From assembly GCA_963513935.1 (NCBI GenBank), contig OY740768.1, positions 59,326,004-59,390,003 on the forward strand: 64,000 nucleotides of DNA. Reading direction: 5' to 3'. Of the stretch, positions 48,720 to 60,870 are shown in pieces. Origin of the DNA: Aphrophora alni (Eukaryota > Arthropoda > Insecta > Hemiptera > Aphrophoridae). The translations under genes were made by a program, and so were the position numbers. The notes under the pieces were generated by a model. That model ran no database searches, had not been told where the DNA came from, and saw only the letters and a list, made by a program, of their open reading frames with translations. Numbering within the stretch: position 1 is the stretch's first letter; each line of letters opens with the position of its first letter.

Positions 48720-51700
48720 CATGCACGTGGTACGTTCTGTTATTAGAAAGTTGTTGTATTTTAGAAATTCCCCGAAATAGACTTGGTTTGGAGACCTTTT
48801 GTTTTTCAAGTCTCTCAATGGTGATGTGAAGAAGAAAAATGTTTATAAAACAAAACTACAATTTCAATCTGCCTTTTACACGATCCTTGCCCTGTGTTAC
48901 TAAAGTAAACTGAAACTATTCCATGCAAAACCATCTGTTGTATACTATTTATCGTTTTTGTATAAATAAGCAAGTTTTAGCTTATTCCATAAACATATAC
49001 ATTGAAAGACAAGTTTTTCTCTCAAATAAAACAACATTGATAAAAAAACATCATGTCTATTACAATATTCATCAAGTTACATTTCCACTATAGAAGATAG
49101 TACAGACATTTGTTTCGTGTTTCAGTTAATTTATATTTACTTCAAAAGTGAATAAAACATTATTTTTGAACTGTCGTATATCCGTCTGTCTATGCTGAAC
49201 TGTTGTCTATGCATTGTGCTATATCAGTAAATGGTGGAACAATTTGGATTAAATTTGGTATGTGGATGTATTTTATCTTATCTCGAGAGCCTATTCTTCT
49301 TTTTTCAAATATCAATAAATGTAAAATTAGCTGCCCATAATATCAAAATGTAAATTTGTTTAAGAATAGGCTACATCTGGGCTTAGTCAAGAAACTTCTG
49401 GTTTTCACATGAACAATTATTTTACAAATTCGCATGTTAATAATGGTGGCGCAAATGGTAAAATTATCAATAACGTTTATAAAAAGGCCCGCAGATAAAA
49501 ACACTTTTATCTTATGTCTTTTCGTCTTATCCTCTGTGTTTGATTCATAATATTTAATTAGCAAACAAAAATATATTACTACTTTAAGTTTATCTTTTTA
49601 TAAATTGACTGCAGATGATGACAACACTATAGTTATTTATTTGAAGATATACATATTATTCCATTTTACTATCTTAATTAATTTATACTTTTTCTTTTGT
49701 AATATTTGTTTGTTTATAATTATTTTCGTACTATAGAATATGAAATTTAATGAAAAACAAAGTGAGAAACTTACTAAATCAATGAGATATGCAATTAGAT
49801 ATTCTCGTCTAAAACCTAATGAAAATATTGTTCAACTTTTGTAACAGTTATTATATTACTAGCTATAATTTGAGGAAAATATGTGTATATATGTGGGTAT
49901 GTTGTTTTAATTTTTTTAGAAATACTTATTTAAATGCGTAAATAGTTAGAAAAAAGGAAATAATCGTATAGTAAAGTTATGACATATGCACTATTTCAGG
50001 TATAATACGTGGGTAAAAGAAAGAAATTTACATTTTACGTTACAATAAATGCAGGAATAGCTTTCGATTAACATCTTAGACGGCAACAGTTTATTTCTTA
50101 TGCAACTTTTATATAGTCACTGCACTTATGGCGTCCATCGATGTTTCTACATTCTGTTCAAGTTCATTTATTATACGTAATTGCTTTTACAAACAATGTT
50201 TTTTTAGTTGACCCATCGATAAATATCTGGATAAAAGTCAAAATTCTCCGATCTACAAAGAACTCTTGCAATTTGAAGGTCGGTAGTAATAGGTTGTTAG
50301 TCTTTCTGTAACCAACACTTCTGTCCATCACTTTCTAACAGCAATATGAACTGGTGAATTGAGTTCGCATAATGTTTAGTTGTAACTGTATTTTGAAGAA
50401 TAATGGACAATCATGATTCCACTCACAATTACATCATACATGAATTTTTGAGAATAGATTAGGGTCTTTAAAAACGTGCGGATTTTCCGAATTTCGAATT
50501 TTTTTTATTTTACTCGGTTGAAGTAAAATTGTCTATAATAGCAACATTGTTATCTAAAAAAAAGTTTACAGCAATTGCAGTAATGAAGTTATCATTAACA
50601 ATTTTTTAAAGTTCAGGTCTAAATCGCATTCAATACGAATTGAGGTGGAACTTCATTGTTTCTAGTTAAAATTTACTCCATTAAGTTGCGTTATCTTGAA
50701 AGAGCCTTCGTAATTACTTCCTCCGAGAATAAGGGATTGACGGATGTTTTCGTAGCTCCGGTCATTTCCCAGTAGACAGCTCTTAGTACTATCTCTTCTC
50801 TTAATTTGTTATTAGCTATGCAAGTTGATCAATATCAATGCTAAGTAAAAAGCTCATAAATTCAATTATATTCAAACAAGCACATTTTATATGTTAGTGA
50901 AGTTATGTACATCCTTACCCTATGTAAAATCTAGATTGGTTTTATTTGGTAATGCATCAGTTGACGTGATTTAGTTTTCCTCCACTTTTAAAAGAAGTCC
51001 CTTATGTGTGAACACTTTAAAACTTAGAGAATTTTTGTTTTAAATAACCCATATCCGAATGACTCAAACTGAGGAAAACAAAAGATTGATATGTAATAAT
51101 AATAGTAATATTATTAAGAATAATAATAATAATAATACACATAACAAATTTAAATATGGTGTAATTATGCATCCAGAAGTGAGTTTTGTGAAATACCAAC
51201 CTGTATAGATACATTATTGGTATTTGTGTCTCATTAACTGTTGAATCAATACCCATAAAAGATTAATATTTAGAGGTTGTACTTATTTTTTGTAGCTAAT
51301 CAAAAATGATTGAAATATCCAAAATTTGAGTTTCTGACCATAAGTTATTTCGTTGTAAAGAAAATTATTAAAAACTAGTTAATACATTAAGGTACAATTT
51401 AAAGTTATTGACCTACATTATATTAAATTTTTTTTTTGTATACATTTCAGATTCAGTTTTAGTTTCAACAAAAGGCGTAAACTATAGTAATTAAAACTAT
51501 ACAAATATTTTGTGATATAGAGACCAAATTTGTATGAAACTTTTTACCTATAGAATGGCTTAGTAAGTCTGGTGTTTTATTGCAACGGAAATTTAAACCT
51601 AAACACCGAGTGGGGAATAAATGCCAACTTAATTAAAACGACAGCTGCAAGTGAAATCACTTTAGTGCAGTTAATAGATTAAGAGTTAAACACTTGTTGC

Positions 51701-53639
51701 TAATAAAGTTGGAAGCTCGGCTGTTATTTAAATTTATAAACTACGATATTTTATTTATATGAACAAACTTTATATTTAAATAAATTCTGTGAATCAAAAT
51801 GTCTGAAAAAAACGCTCTTAATATAAAGAATCATAGCATAAATACCAAAACAATGATTTACTTACAACTAATTTACATTCAAAAGAATTTTTTTTTTACA
51901 TCATTTAAAATCTTGCAGGTGAAATAAATATCGATATTAATTAAATAAAAAAAAATTGAGTTGATTTTAAAACAATGATAAAAGTAAAAATCAATATTCA
52001 ATTATAATTTGACCATGTTAATTTTGGCTATCTGGATGAAATTAATTTTTGTACTCGTTTTAAAAGTGTATACTATTTCTATTTAAAGTGTATATTATAA
52101 TATGAGTTTTAATGTGTAAAAAAAAACAAACAAACAAATAATTACTTGCAGAGAAAGAAGATCCTGTTCTTAACTTCTAAATAATCAAAATATTCGTAGT
52201 TCTCAATAAATAATATTAGTCCTGGCCTCGACCAGTCATAGAGAAAATACTAATTTTAAATTTATTTTATTTTACTTTTTTGGTACAGTTAACTGATCCC
52301 TTTTGGACAATACATGTTATAGTTGAAAGACCACCACTGTTTACACCATTCGCTCCATCTAGAGGTAGTTTGAACACTTAATGAAAACGTATATATCGAA
52401 TGACGTGCTTGCCTGATTGATTAATCTATACTGAAGACAATAAGTTAGGTATTCTGGGCATTACATTGATTAAGCAATGGACTTTGATCCTTTATTTGTG
52501 TCTTCATAAAGATGTCAAATAACAAAATTGTTTGACTGTAAGGACGGCCGGTAATTTAGTTTTTTCACCTTTGTAAACCTAGTATTCTACTAAAGCGTTC
52601 ATGAAGTGTCCCTTCTAACACATGTAGGTTGATCATGATTTATTCTTGATATGTTCTTACTATCTTGTTTTGAAGTGTAAGGTACTTAGGTATATTACCA
52701 TAACGTATAACCTCTTCATTTAATAGACGAAAAGAAGATGCATTTTATAATACGTAAATGTAATATCTATAGAAGAAAAAGTGAACCTTAACAACAATAG
52801 ATTGTCTTCTTATAAGCAGATCTGAATTATCAACTATAAATAAACCCCTAATTTATAAACAGTTAATCAAATTAGTTTATACTTATAGCATCCGAATTCG
52901 AGGATGAAAAAAAAAGAAAAAAAGTAAATATAATTCAGACATTTCAGAATAAAATATGATTTTCACGATCTTGTGGTATATACACTATGTTGATTTACAT
53001 TGTGATCTTCACATTAACTTTATTTCTGAAGAAAACAAAAATTTATAAAGAAGCATTATCATAGCCTTTCCATGTATGAAAATGCAGAGGTTGGTCTATT
53101 ACTTCCGATGATAGACAAAGTTTGATTTCTCAATTAGACTGAAGTGCATAACCTGTTGGCGTGACTACTAAGGATATTATTTTATTATTTATGCTATTAC
53201 AGTTGTTACGTATGTTTTTAGAGAGATTTTTAGTCGAAACTGTAGGTCTGGTCATAATATACATGTAAATATATTACGCCTAACTATATTTTACAGTGTC
53301 CAGTTGTTAGAAAGGTATTTATTCCTTAAGCCTCATTTGGAAAAGCCCTGGCTAATGTAAAAGTTATATTCGTTACAAGTTATTTTATAAATCCACGATT
53401 TTACCTGTTTATTCATTTCGTGGCAATTTTGTTGCTGATATTTGCATCAAGTTTATTGGTTGTTTTGTACGGTACAATTTTGTTATTTTTATTTATTATA
53501 ATTTTAAGGATAAAATAAAGCAAAAGCTTAAAGTTTCAAATATTTTAATAATATAAATGCGCCTTCCGGCATCATCGGTCAACTGATATTTTTAACTGTA
53601 TAATATAACCTCTTTCCAAATTCTTCTATTTTGATTCGG
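48720..53639. other. AT-rich non-coding stretch
   Basis: No gene recognised. A short AAT/ATT trinucleotide-rich patch lies at about 51096-51138. Frames at 49564-49343 and 51256-51017 carry no motif. Confidence 0.55.
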
Positions 53640-55020
53640 GTGTAATTTTTGGTGGTTTGTTTTTAAGCACCCCAATCATTTTTTCTCTTTATATTAATAG
53701 GAGGGCCGGGAATAACTGTTCAGGATATGCCTCTCAGCTACATAACTTATTATACACAATTATTCATAGTACCTTCGTTTTTAATTCAGTCTCAGATTTT
53801 TGGGAAACTGTGAGATGCTTCAGATGATGTGTCTGGTTTTTTTACCTGTCGCCTCGCTTTGCCTTGAGTGATTCAAATCGTTTTCTGTTTATAACTGTGC
53901 AGTAGAAAACTACTCTTTGTTCTGTTTCTACAGCTGTACCACACAAAAAGTCATACACAAAAAGTCATGTGTGGGTTCCCAATTTTTTGTAGATTGCTTA
54001 GAAAAATTCAGTGACCAGCATGGGATCCAGTCCCTCTCCGCAGATTAGTCCTGTTCAGTTTAAGAGCCTCGTTTGTGAGGAGTTTTGACGGATCCTCTTA
54101 GACTGTACTTTTTCCTTTTTATCTCCCGAACCATCTGGTGTTCCTTCATAACCCATTAACAGACACACCTGCGCACTAAAGTATAGGTTACACAGCAAAC
54201 TAGTTCTGGCTCCATCAAGGGGTTGTAGGTCCTTTTTTGGCACACTTGTTCTGTTTATTCATTCCCCTAAACACCTTTCAAATCCGGGAACAACAATATA
54301 TTTACTTTGTTGGTTTTTGACAGGTTTTTCATGGCGACAAGACAGTTCCATATTATCCCAGAAATATAGTTGTGTTTTGCCAAAGACAGTAGTGATACTC
54401 TACAGTCTGATTAGATCTAAATGGTCTTATCTATTCAGTCCCTAATTGGTCAATTTCTCCTCAATCATTACGTAAGGCCAATCACCTAATCTTGAAAACG
54501 GTTGTCGGCATTCCCACGCTTAAGCTGAAGCTCTTTCTGATTCTGACTCTACAAGCCTCCCTTAACATTTGGAGGTTTCTGGATATACCCGTCCGTGTAC
54601 AAAGTTAGTTCAACTTGAAACCATTCTTCTCTGTCAATAAACTTGACACTATATGGTGACTCAAGGTCAGTAATTCTTGACACCATTAAAAAGTTATTTA
54701 TTTCGAAAAAAGTTGCCGAACTCGGTATATTTGGTGGCATGATATAACTAAAGATATACCCACTCTGCATTCTGTTGGCCGCCATCATAGCCTAACCCAT
54801 GATAACAATATCCAGTAAAGAGAGACTTAACAACACCTCCATAGCAGTTGTAGTAGTTTCATAGCACCCTCAATACAGGCTTCACTTTTGACAGGTTTTT
54901 AGCAGAAGTACACTCTTGCATCTTCGACCCCCGTACTACACATCCATAAACCCGAAAACTGTTTTTGTGTGCTCAGTCAACAATGCAAAGAAGTGAAAAT
55001 TCTGGTACTCTATGGCTGTA
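53640..55020 (-). pseudogene. Degenerate R1/LOA-like LINE, RT end through RNase H
   Basis: On the minus strand, from high to low coordinates, family motifs appear in order although frames shift and stops intervene: VYGCVVRGSKM and NLSKVK (end of RT; about 54920-54850), a TTTTAMEVLL segment (about 54840), ANRMQSGYIFSY and LYTDG (RNase H beta-1 with its first catalytic Asp; 54788-54580), KSFSLSVGMPTTVFK (about 54500), KCAKKGPTTP (end of RNase H; about 54230), PELVC-like sequence, then TNLRRGTGSHAGH and NLQKIGN (about 54050-53980) and NRKRFESLKAK (about 53880). At least four frameshifts and many stops show it is long dead. The endonuclease and RT core are absent. Both boundaries are approximate; no target duplication was seen. 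Confidence 0.8.
53938..53967. repeat. 15-bp tandem duplication inside the LINE relic
   Basis: ACACAAAAAGTCAT occurs twice in a row. It lies in the zinc-knuckle-proximal part of the R1/LOA-like remnant and adds 15 nt of decay. Confidence 0.8.
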
Positions 55021-57773
55021 TTAAAAAAAAACATCTGTTTCGTTACAGTATAAAGAAAACATTTTAAAACTCTAAAACTACAATTTTAATTTCTGAAGTC
55101 CCGCGAATTTTTTATAAACCGACAAGAATATTAAAATATATTTTATGTAAATTTAAAACTATATAATATAAGATATTTATAATCTATATTAATAAATTTT
55201 AGGTTTTTAATATTTTATTATATTTAGTTGTAGTAACTGTAAAATTCTTCTTTCTTCTTCTTTTTAAAATAGCACAATTAAACATATTTTATGGAAAATA
55301 TTTGTCAATATTACATAACAGTAAAAAAAATATGATAATAATGAATTATATTTAATTACTGTCCTAATGTCTGTTTGATCATAATAAAGAATACAATGAT
55401 TACTTCTTATTACACGTAAATTTAAATTAAGACAAGATTATCTAGCTCATTAAATAATAATTTATACACGAATTACAAAGAGTAGGAATATTCAATGATA
55501 AAGTAAAATCAATTCAGGTTGGTAATGAAGTTTGTACCTGATTGAAATGTAAAATATTTTGTGTAATTCTTTCATTAGTACTTATAACAAAACTTTTTTC
55601 AAATAAAGTAAATAGGGTAATATTTGTACATATACTGTAAAAAGAAACTAATATCTTACAAAGCTTCACAGTAATTAGTGGCGGAAAATAACAAGGGAAA
55701 AGTGACAGAAATAAATGAAGTTTAAATCAAATAGAAGGAAGTTAATATTTAAATATGAAAGTGTCAAATTGAGTTAGGAAGTCACATCGGAATAAACTGA
55801 TTTTTGATGATTTCTTTAGAGACTTTAAATCTTTCATTTCGTTGAATTCCTTCAAGCAATCAAAAGAAAAAGTTTTAACAACTTTGCCTCATATTGAAAA
55901 ATTGATGATATTAACTGCTCAGTTCAAAAGATTTACTTTTATTTTACAGTTCTTTAGAGTAAAGGAAATTAAATGATCCTTGGACCTTGAAAACCAAGTG
56001 CACTTTAAATAGAACAAATAAGACTAACTTTCCTTATTGATAGTATCTTTCTGAATATTTTATCTGTGAAATAATGCAATCTACTATCTCATCCATAAAC
56101 ATATCCTTTTCATAAAAAGTTAATTTTTTGTATCTAAATTTATTTATTGTCTTTAAATCATTAAATAAACACAGAATTATTAAAACATTTATAATCACAA
56201 TTTATACATATATAAACAACTATTAAGAGAAACTATTTGGCATTGTGATCAATCTGTTTGCCTTTTTTAAAATAAAACTCGTTGTATATTTTCATTTTCA
56301 TCATATTTTATGGTACATATTTTATTGATTTAAATTCAATGCTGGGATTTGAAATGGGATTTATATCGACAGCCACGTAAACAGACTCTATTAAGCATCT
56401 CTTCCTCCAAACTTGTTTATATATATAATATATATATTATCCCACTCTACAAGATGGCATTTTTGTTCAACTTAGTTTCTTTGGTTATTACTTTTATTTT
56501 ATGGTGTAACCGAACAGGGTCCGAATTGTCAGCAATTGTCAGAGTCCGAACAGGTTATCAAACTGTGAATTTGAATTATGAATTTCTCCGAGTATAAAAC
56601 TTTGTTTGGCTTTGATATGTAAACTGGATCAAGTTTATAGTGTGTATTAATGTAAAACATCTCAGAAATAAATAATTATCTTAAAAAAAAAATACTCGAA
56701 ACATTTGAATGACTCACTACCCACATCTACAAAATCGCATAGGTTGGTTAATTAATTACACATTTTTGAACAAACTTGACTATTAGACTAAATATCTATT
56801 TTCAAAGTCTGTTGGTATGTCATGATTTATAACTCATATTTACACTAAATTTGTGTATATCTTTATTATAAAATCTTTTAAATATGTTCTTTATAATTAT
56901 TTTCAGATCAGTAATGCAAATTACATAAACTTAAAACTATATTCGACCTTAAACATAAGTATACTTAGTCGGATGAGTTCACGGTTGAAAAATCCTTCCA
57001 CTCCACTGCACAATTATTTTTTAACTTTATTTACAATTACAAACTTGTTGTAACTATTGTATTTGTAACGATTAACTTCTGTATTACTATGTTTCCATAT
57101 TTCAGTTAAAACTATTTTGTCCGGGTTTAACTTACCTGACAGTTTGCCTATTATTTTTGCGTACTATTTCTATTGGAAGATACATAATTATATTACATTA
57201 AATAAGATATCCTGTTAAAACATGTTCTTCATAAAGTTTAAAATAAAAGTAAAACATGTAAACTTGCCACAGTGGAAAATATTAGGTTTTGAGAAGTGAG
57301 GGTCGGACAAATAGCTGGACGTTCTCTTTCTCTTGTGGAATGTTGTACTGCAATATTATTCTGAGAAATGGAACGATTGGGTTACGAAACACATGTTGTC
57401 AAGCAAAAAGTTATATTACATATTTTACATTTTCTTTTTAGAATAGTTCTTAAATTTGAAAATAAAATATCTCGTAAAGCGTTTACATTAAAATGATGAT
57501 AATTAGAAATTATCGTGAACTTTGTACATTATATTGTCTCTGATTCGACTTAAATTGTTTACTTTGTAACATAAACGTAGTAAAGAGGTTAGAATAATAT
57601 CATTGAAATAGTTTTTCTGATTTATATGCCTCTGCACATATTAAAATGAAAATCAAAACATATTAAAGGTGTTAACTTACTATTCATTGTTTTTGTATTT
57701 TATTTGTATTATGCCCAACCCCCAAGATAAAAACAAATATTACTTAACACTATTAAACACGTATAAACAATGC
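55021..57773. other. AT-rich non-coding stretch, nothing recognised
   Basis: Short frames at 56349-56597 and 56853-57053 show no motifs. No repeats of note. Confidence 0.55.
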
Positions 57774-57822
57774 AAATGTACCCAAAATTGACTCGTTCTC
57801 TCTATCTATCTAAATGTATGTC
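57774..57822 (+). repeat. Inverted repeat, left arm (pairs with 59129-59181)
   Basis: A 49-nt word beginning aaatgtacccaaaattgact and ending taaatgtatgtc is the reverse complement of 59129-59181, apart from one substitution and a 4-nt difference (cgtt present once here, twice there). The homology stops sharply at both ends. Confidence 0.9.
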
Positions 57823-59128
57823 TAATGATAATTATATCATTTGATAATTGTAAAATGTTCATTATACAATTTATCAGTGTTTTGATTAAGAAACAATCTC
57901 ACTCTGGTTATTAAATCGAAATTTATATAAATATTTCTTATTGTGCCTTGTAAGATTCAAATGCACACCTTACTGTGCATCTAAAATTATGATCAATATG
58001 GAAACGGATAATAGATATTAAGTATTTTTTGCTTTATTTATATTGTATACCTAAATCGATAATTTTACAGTTAATTGGTTTCAAAGGTGACTACCACAAA
58101 ATAAGATTAACACAAGCTTTTAATTAATAATTACTCAAAAATGTAATTAACTGTAACAGACTGTAATTAACTGTAATTTTATAGGTAAAGGTTAAAATAC
58201 AAAATTGCGAGTCAGGTCCTTACTTCGCCGTAAATTACGTCCCGACTCTGTAAATGTTGCATAAACATTAAGGTGTATTAAAATGTTTACCAAACCATAC
58301 CACAGTGTCGCAATAAAAAAAAAGAAAAAAAGAGAAGTTTCAACATTATTAAAAATTAAATTTATTCAAATTTTGTTTTACTTATTTCATGTATATTGTT
58401 GAATGCATTTAAAAGTGTCCTTGCCAATAATTTAAATTTACTTAATATATTATTTGTTCTATCTCTAAAAACATTCTTGAACGCATTATTAGGTATTGCT
58501 TGTCAACATCTAATCTCTAGGTAATATTTTGAAACTCTTTTATCAGACAAAATATTTATTTCCCAAAATTCACCAAAACATATAAAATCTGCTAGAATAT
58601 TAAAAGTACATTTTTATATATTTTTTGTCTGATTAAAAAAAATTTATAAGGTTTCTTTTTTGATTCGCAAGTAAATGTTCCGATTAAACCCACTCTATAT
58701 TATTATGACACCTTCTGTTCCTAAGTGAGATATGATATGTTTTTTAAGTATGTTAAATATTTTTAAACAAACAAAAACCAGCTGTATTATACAAAACATA
58801 CTGGCATCTACCAAGTTTGATTCGTTTCTCATACGAGTAATCGGATTGTCACGTTAAAAGTATAAGAAGTCGCTGATTTCAAACAAGAGGAGCACATTTT
58901 TAACTGATCACAACCATGTAAGCTACCAAATGCAGATTTTCTATTATTTCGCGTAATCTTAATCGTTTATTAAATAAATCCACTGAAAAGAAACGGAATG
59001 TAAATTGTCATCGAAATGTAAACCATGATTCCAGATTTGTAATATGTTACAGAATATAATATAGAAAAAATCTAAAACTCAGATTAAACCATCACCTCCA
59101 TGTCTTATACCTACTGCATGTCTCATAC
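57823..59128. other. Spacer between the inverted repeats
   Basis: 1.3 kb of AT-rich sequence with no frame or transposase motif. It includes a small tandem word ctgtaattaa (about 58150-58175) and one GC-richer patch (58205-58250). Confidence 0.5.
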
Positions 59129-59181
59129 GACATACATTTAGATACATAGAGAGAACGAACGAGTCAATTTTGGGTACATTT
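59129..59181 (-). repeat. Inverted repeat, right arm
   Basis: Partner of 57774-57822. Contains the 4-nt duplication gaac-gaac and is otherwise nearly identical in inverse orientation. Confidence 0.9.
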
Positions 59182-59544
59182 ATGATGGCACAATTGACTA
59201 CACTAAAAATATTTATCAAAATTATTGCAGTCGTAAGAAATTGTTAAATTTACATTGAAATAAATATCAACGAAACCATAAACGGGTAATTTAAAATGAT
59301 ATGTGAATACAATTTTTAGGGTATAATTGAATTAAGTTCAATGTAAAAGATTAATTTTTTGTATATATAATAAAACTGAGATCATCAAAAAGTCTATCCA
59401 TATCCTAATTTACCTCTACACACATTAACATTGTTGATTTCATCAAACTTTTCTGACATTATTTATTTAATTTTTAGAATTATTTTGATTAGTTATTGCT
59501 AATCAAAATTGCAATAATATATTTTATTTATTAACTTTATTTAT

Positions 59545-60870
59545 TTTTGTATAAGTAAGAAATATATATAATAAAGTCAAACCTAATATGTTTTGAAACA
59601 ATTTTAACTTACTACATATTATAGTCATTTGTTATTCGTTTATCCTCTCATGTTTATTTAAAAATAAATAAGTTATTGCTAATATTTTTCACCGATCTGT
59701 GGCGAATGGAACATAATTACCAAGGTAATAATGTTGAGGTGACAGTTTAGTATCAACGTTCAAGTTGTTTTCAAATTTCAACTTAATGATTTATTTCAAA
59801 TAATTACTTATGATATTATTACTTAATCGATTCATTTTAAAAGTAAATATTTTTTTTTATAAATTCCGATTGTCTACAAAAACTGAAATTTTATTGTATT
59901 TTTAATAAATGAATATCTTGTAACTTTCAACAGTTGATTTGATTATGAGAATAATGTTAACTAAGGATTTTAATTTATACCATTAGTAATAGTAGGTCTT
60001 ATAATGATAAATTTAAACAACTGTACTATATGAGAGGAATGTCCTTTGGTATAAAAATTCAGAATTACAATAGGATATCTACAAGTTTTAATACCAAACT
60101 CTGTAACTAACTTATATTGTAAAGTATCAGTGAAGCTAGAACTATAAAGTGTTGTCCCCCATTAACACGTCAGAATGTGTTTGTTTACTGAAGTGGAGAG
60201 TCAGACACAATGGAGACATTCTTAAGTGGTTGTGATGTCACAACTTATTTTAACATCTTCACGACATGTCTTACTTTCCTGATAAAACTGTTATCTTGTT
60301 TTATTCCTCAAAGTAGTATGTTTTCTGAATTTCAAAGAGTGTTACATATAATTTAAAATAGCACAATTAATGAACAAAACTTTGCTTGAGACGATAAACG
60401 AACAACAGTAGTCACCGACATTCATATCTTTTAAATCATTTCATATATCAGGTTATTTATACATATCGTAAAATAACACAATTTAAAAACAAAATTATAC
60501 TTGAGAAGATAAACGAAAAACAGAAGTCTGTAATATGCACTAATTTCAAATCGTTTCATACATCATGTTATAAACTTATATAACATACATATTATATATA
60601 TATATAGTAAAATATATCAATTTATAAACAAAACTATACTTGAGAAGATAAACGAATAACAGAAGTCTGTAATATGCATTAGTTTCAAATATTTTAATAT
60701 ATCAGGTTATAAATTGTTATATGTACCGTGCAATAACACATTTTATTAAAAATAACTAAACATGAGAGGATAAACGAATAACAAATGACTATAATATGTA
60801 GTAAGTTAAAATTGTTTGAAAACATATTAGGTTTGACTTTATTATATATATATTTCTCACTTATACAAAA
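59545..60870. mobile_element. Foldback element with about 135-nt inverted ends
   Basis: The left arm (59545-59680) starts ttttgtataagtaagaaata and is the inverse of the right arm (60729-60870), ending ...cttatacaaaa. They agree over roughly the outer 100 nt with few differences and more loosely inside. Both ends abut TA, which would fit a TA target as used by Tc1/mariner-type transposons. The 1.05 kb middle has no open frame of size, so this is a non-autonomous MITE or foldback element. The right arm sequence is repeated in tandem inwards (next entry). Confidence 0.75.
60359..60835 (+). repeat. Tandem repeat, 4 diverged units of about 115-139 bp
   Basis: The core gataaacgaa occurs at 60393, 60508, 60647 and 60769 with shared flanks (acttgaga- before; aacag-agtc and a tttcaaat...atatca-gttat block after). 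The fourth unit is the right inverted arm of the foldback element, and the left arm is its inverse (ttcgtttatc at 59635). So one arm has been amplified three more times towards the centre. The third unit is lengthened by a TA run. Confidence 0.8.
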
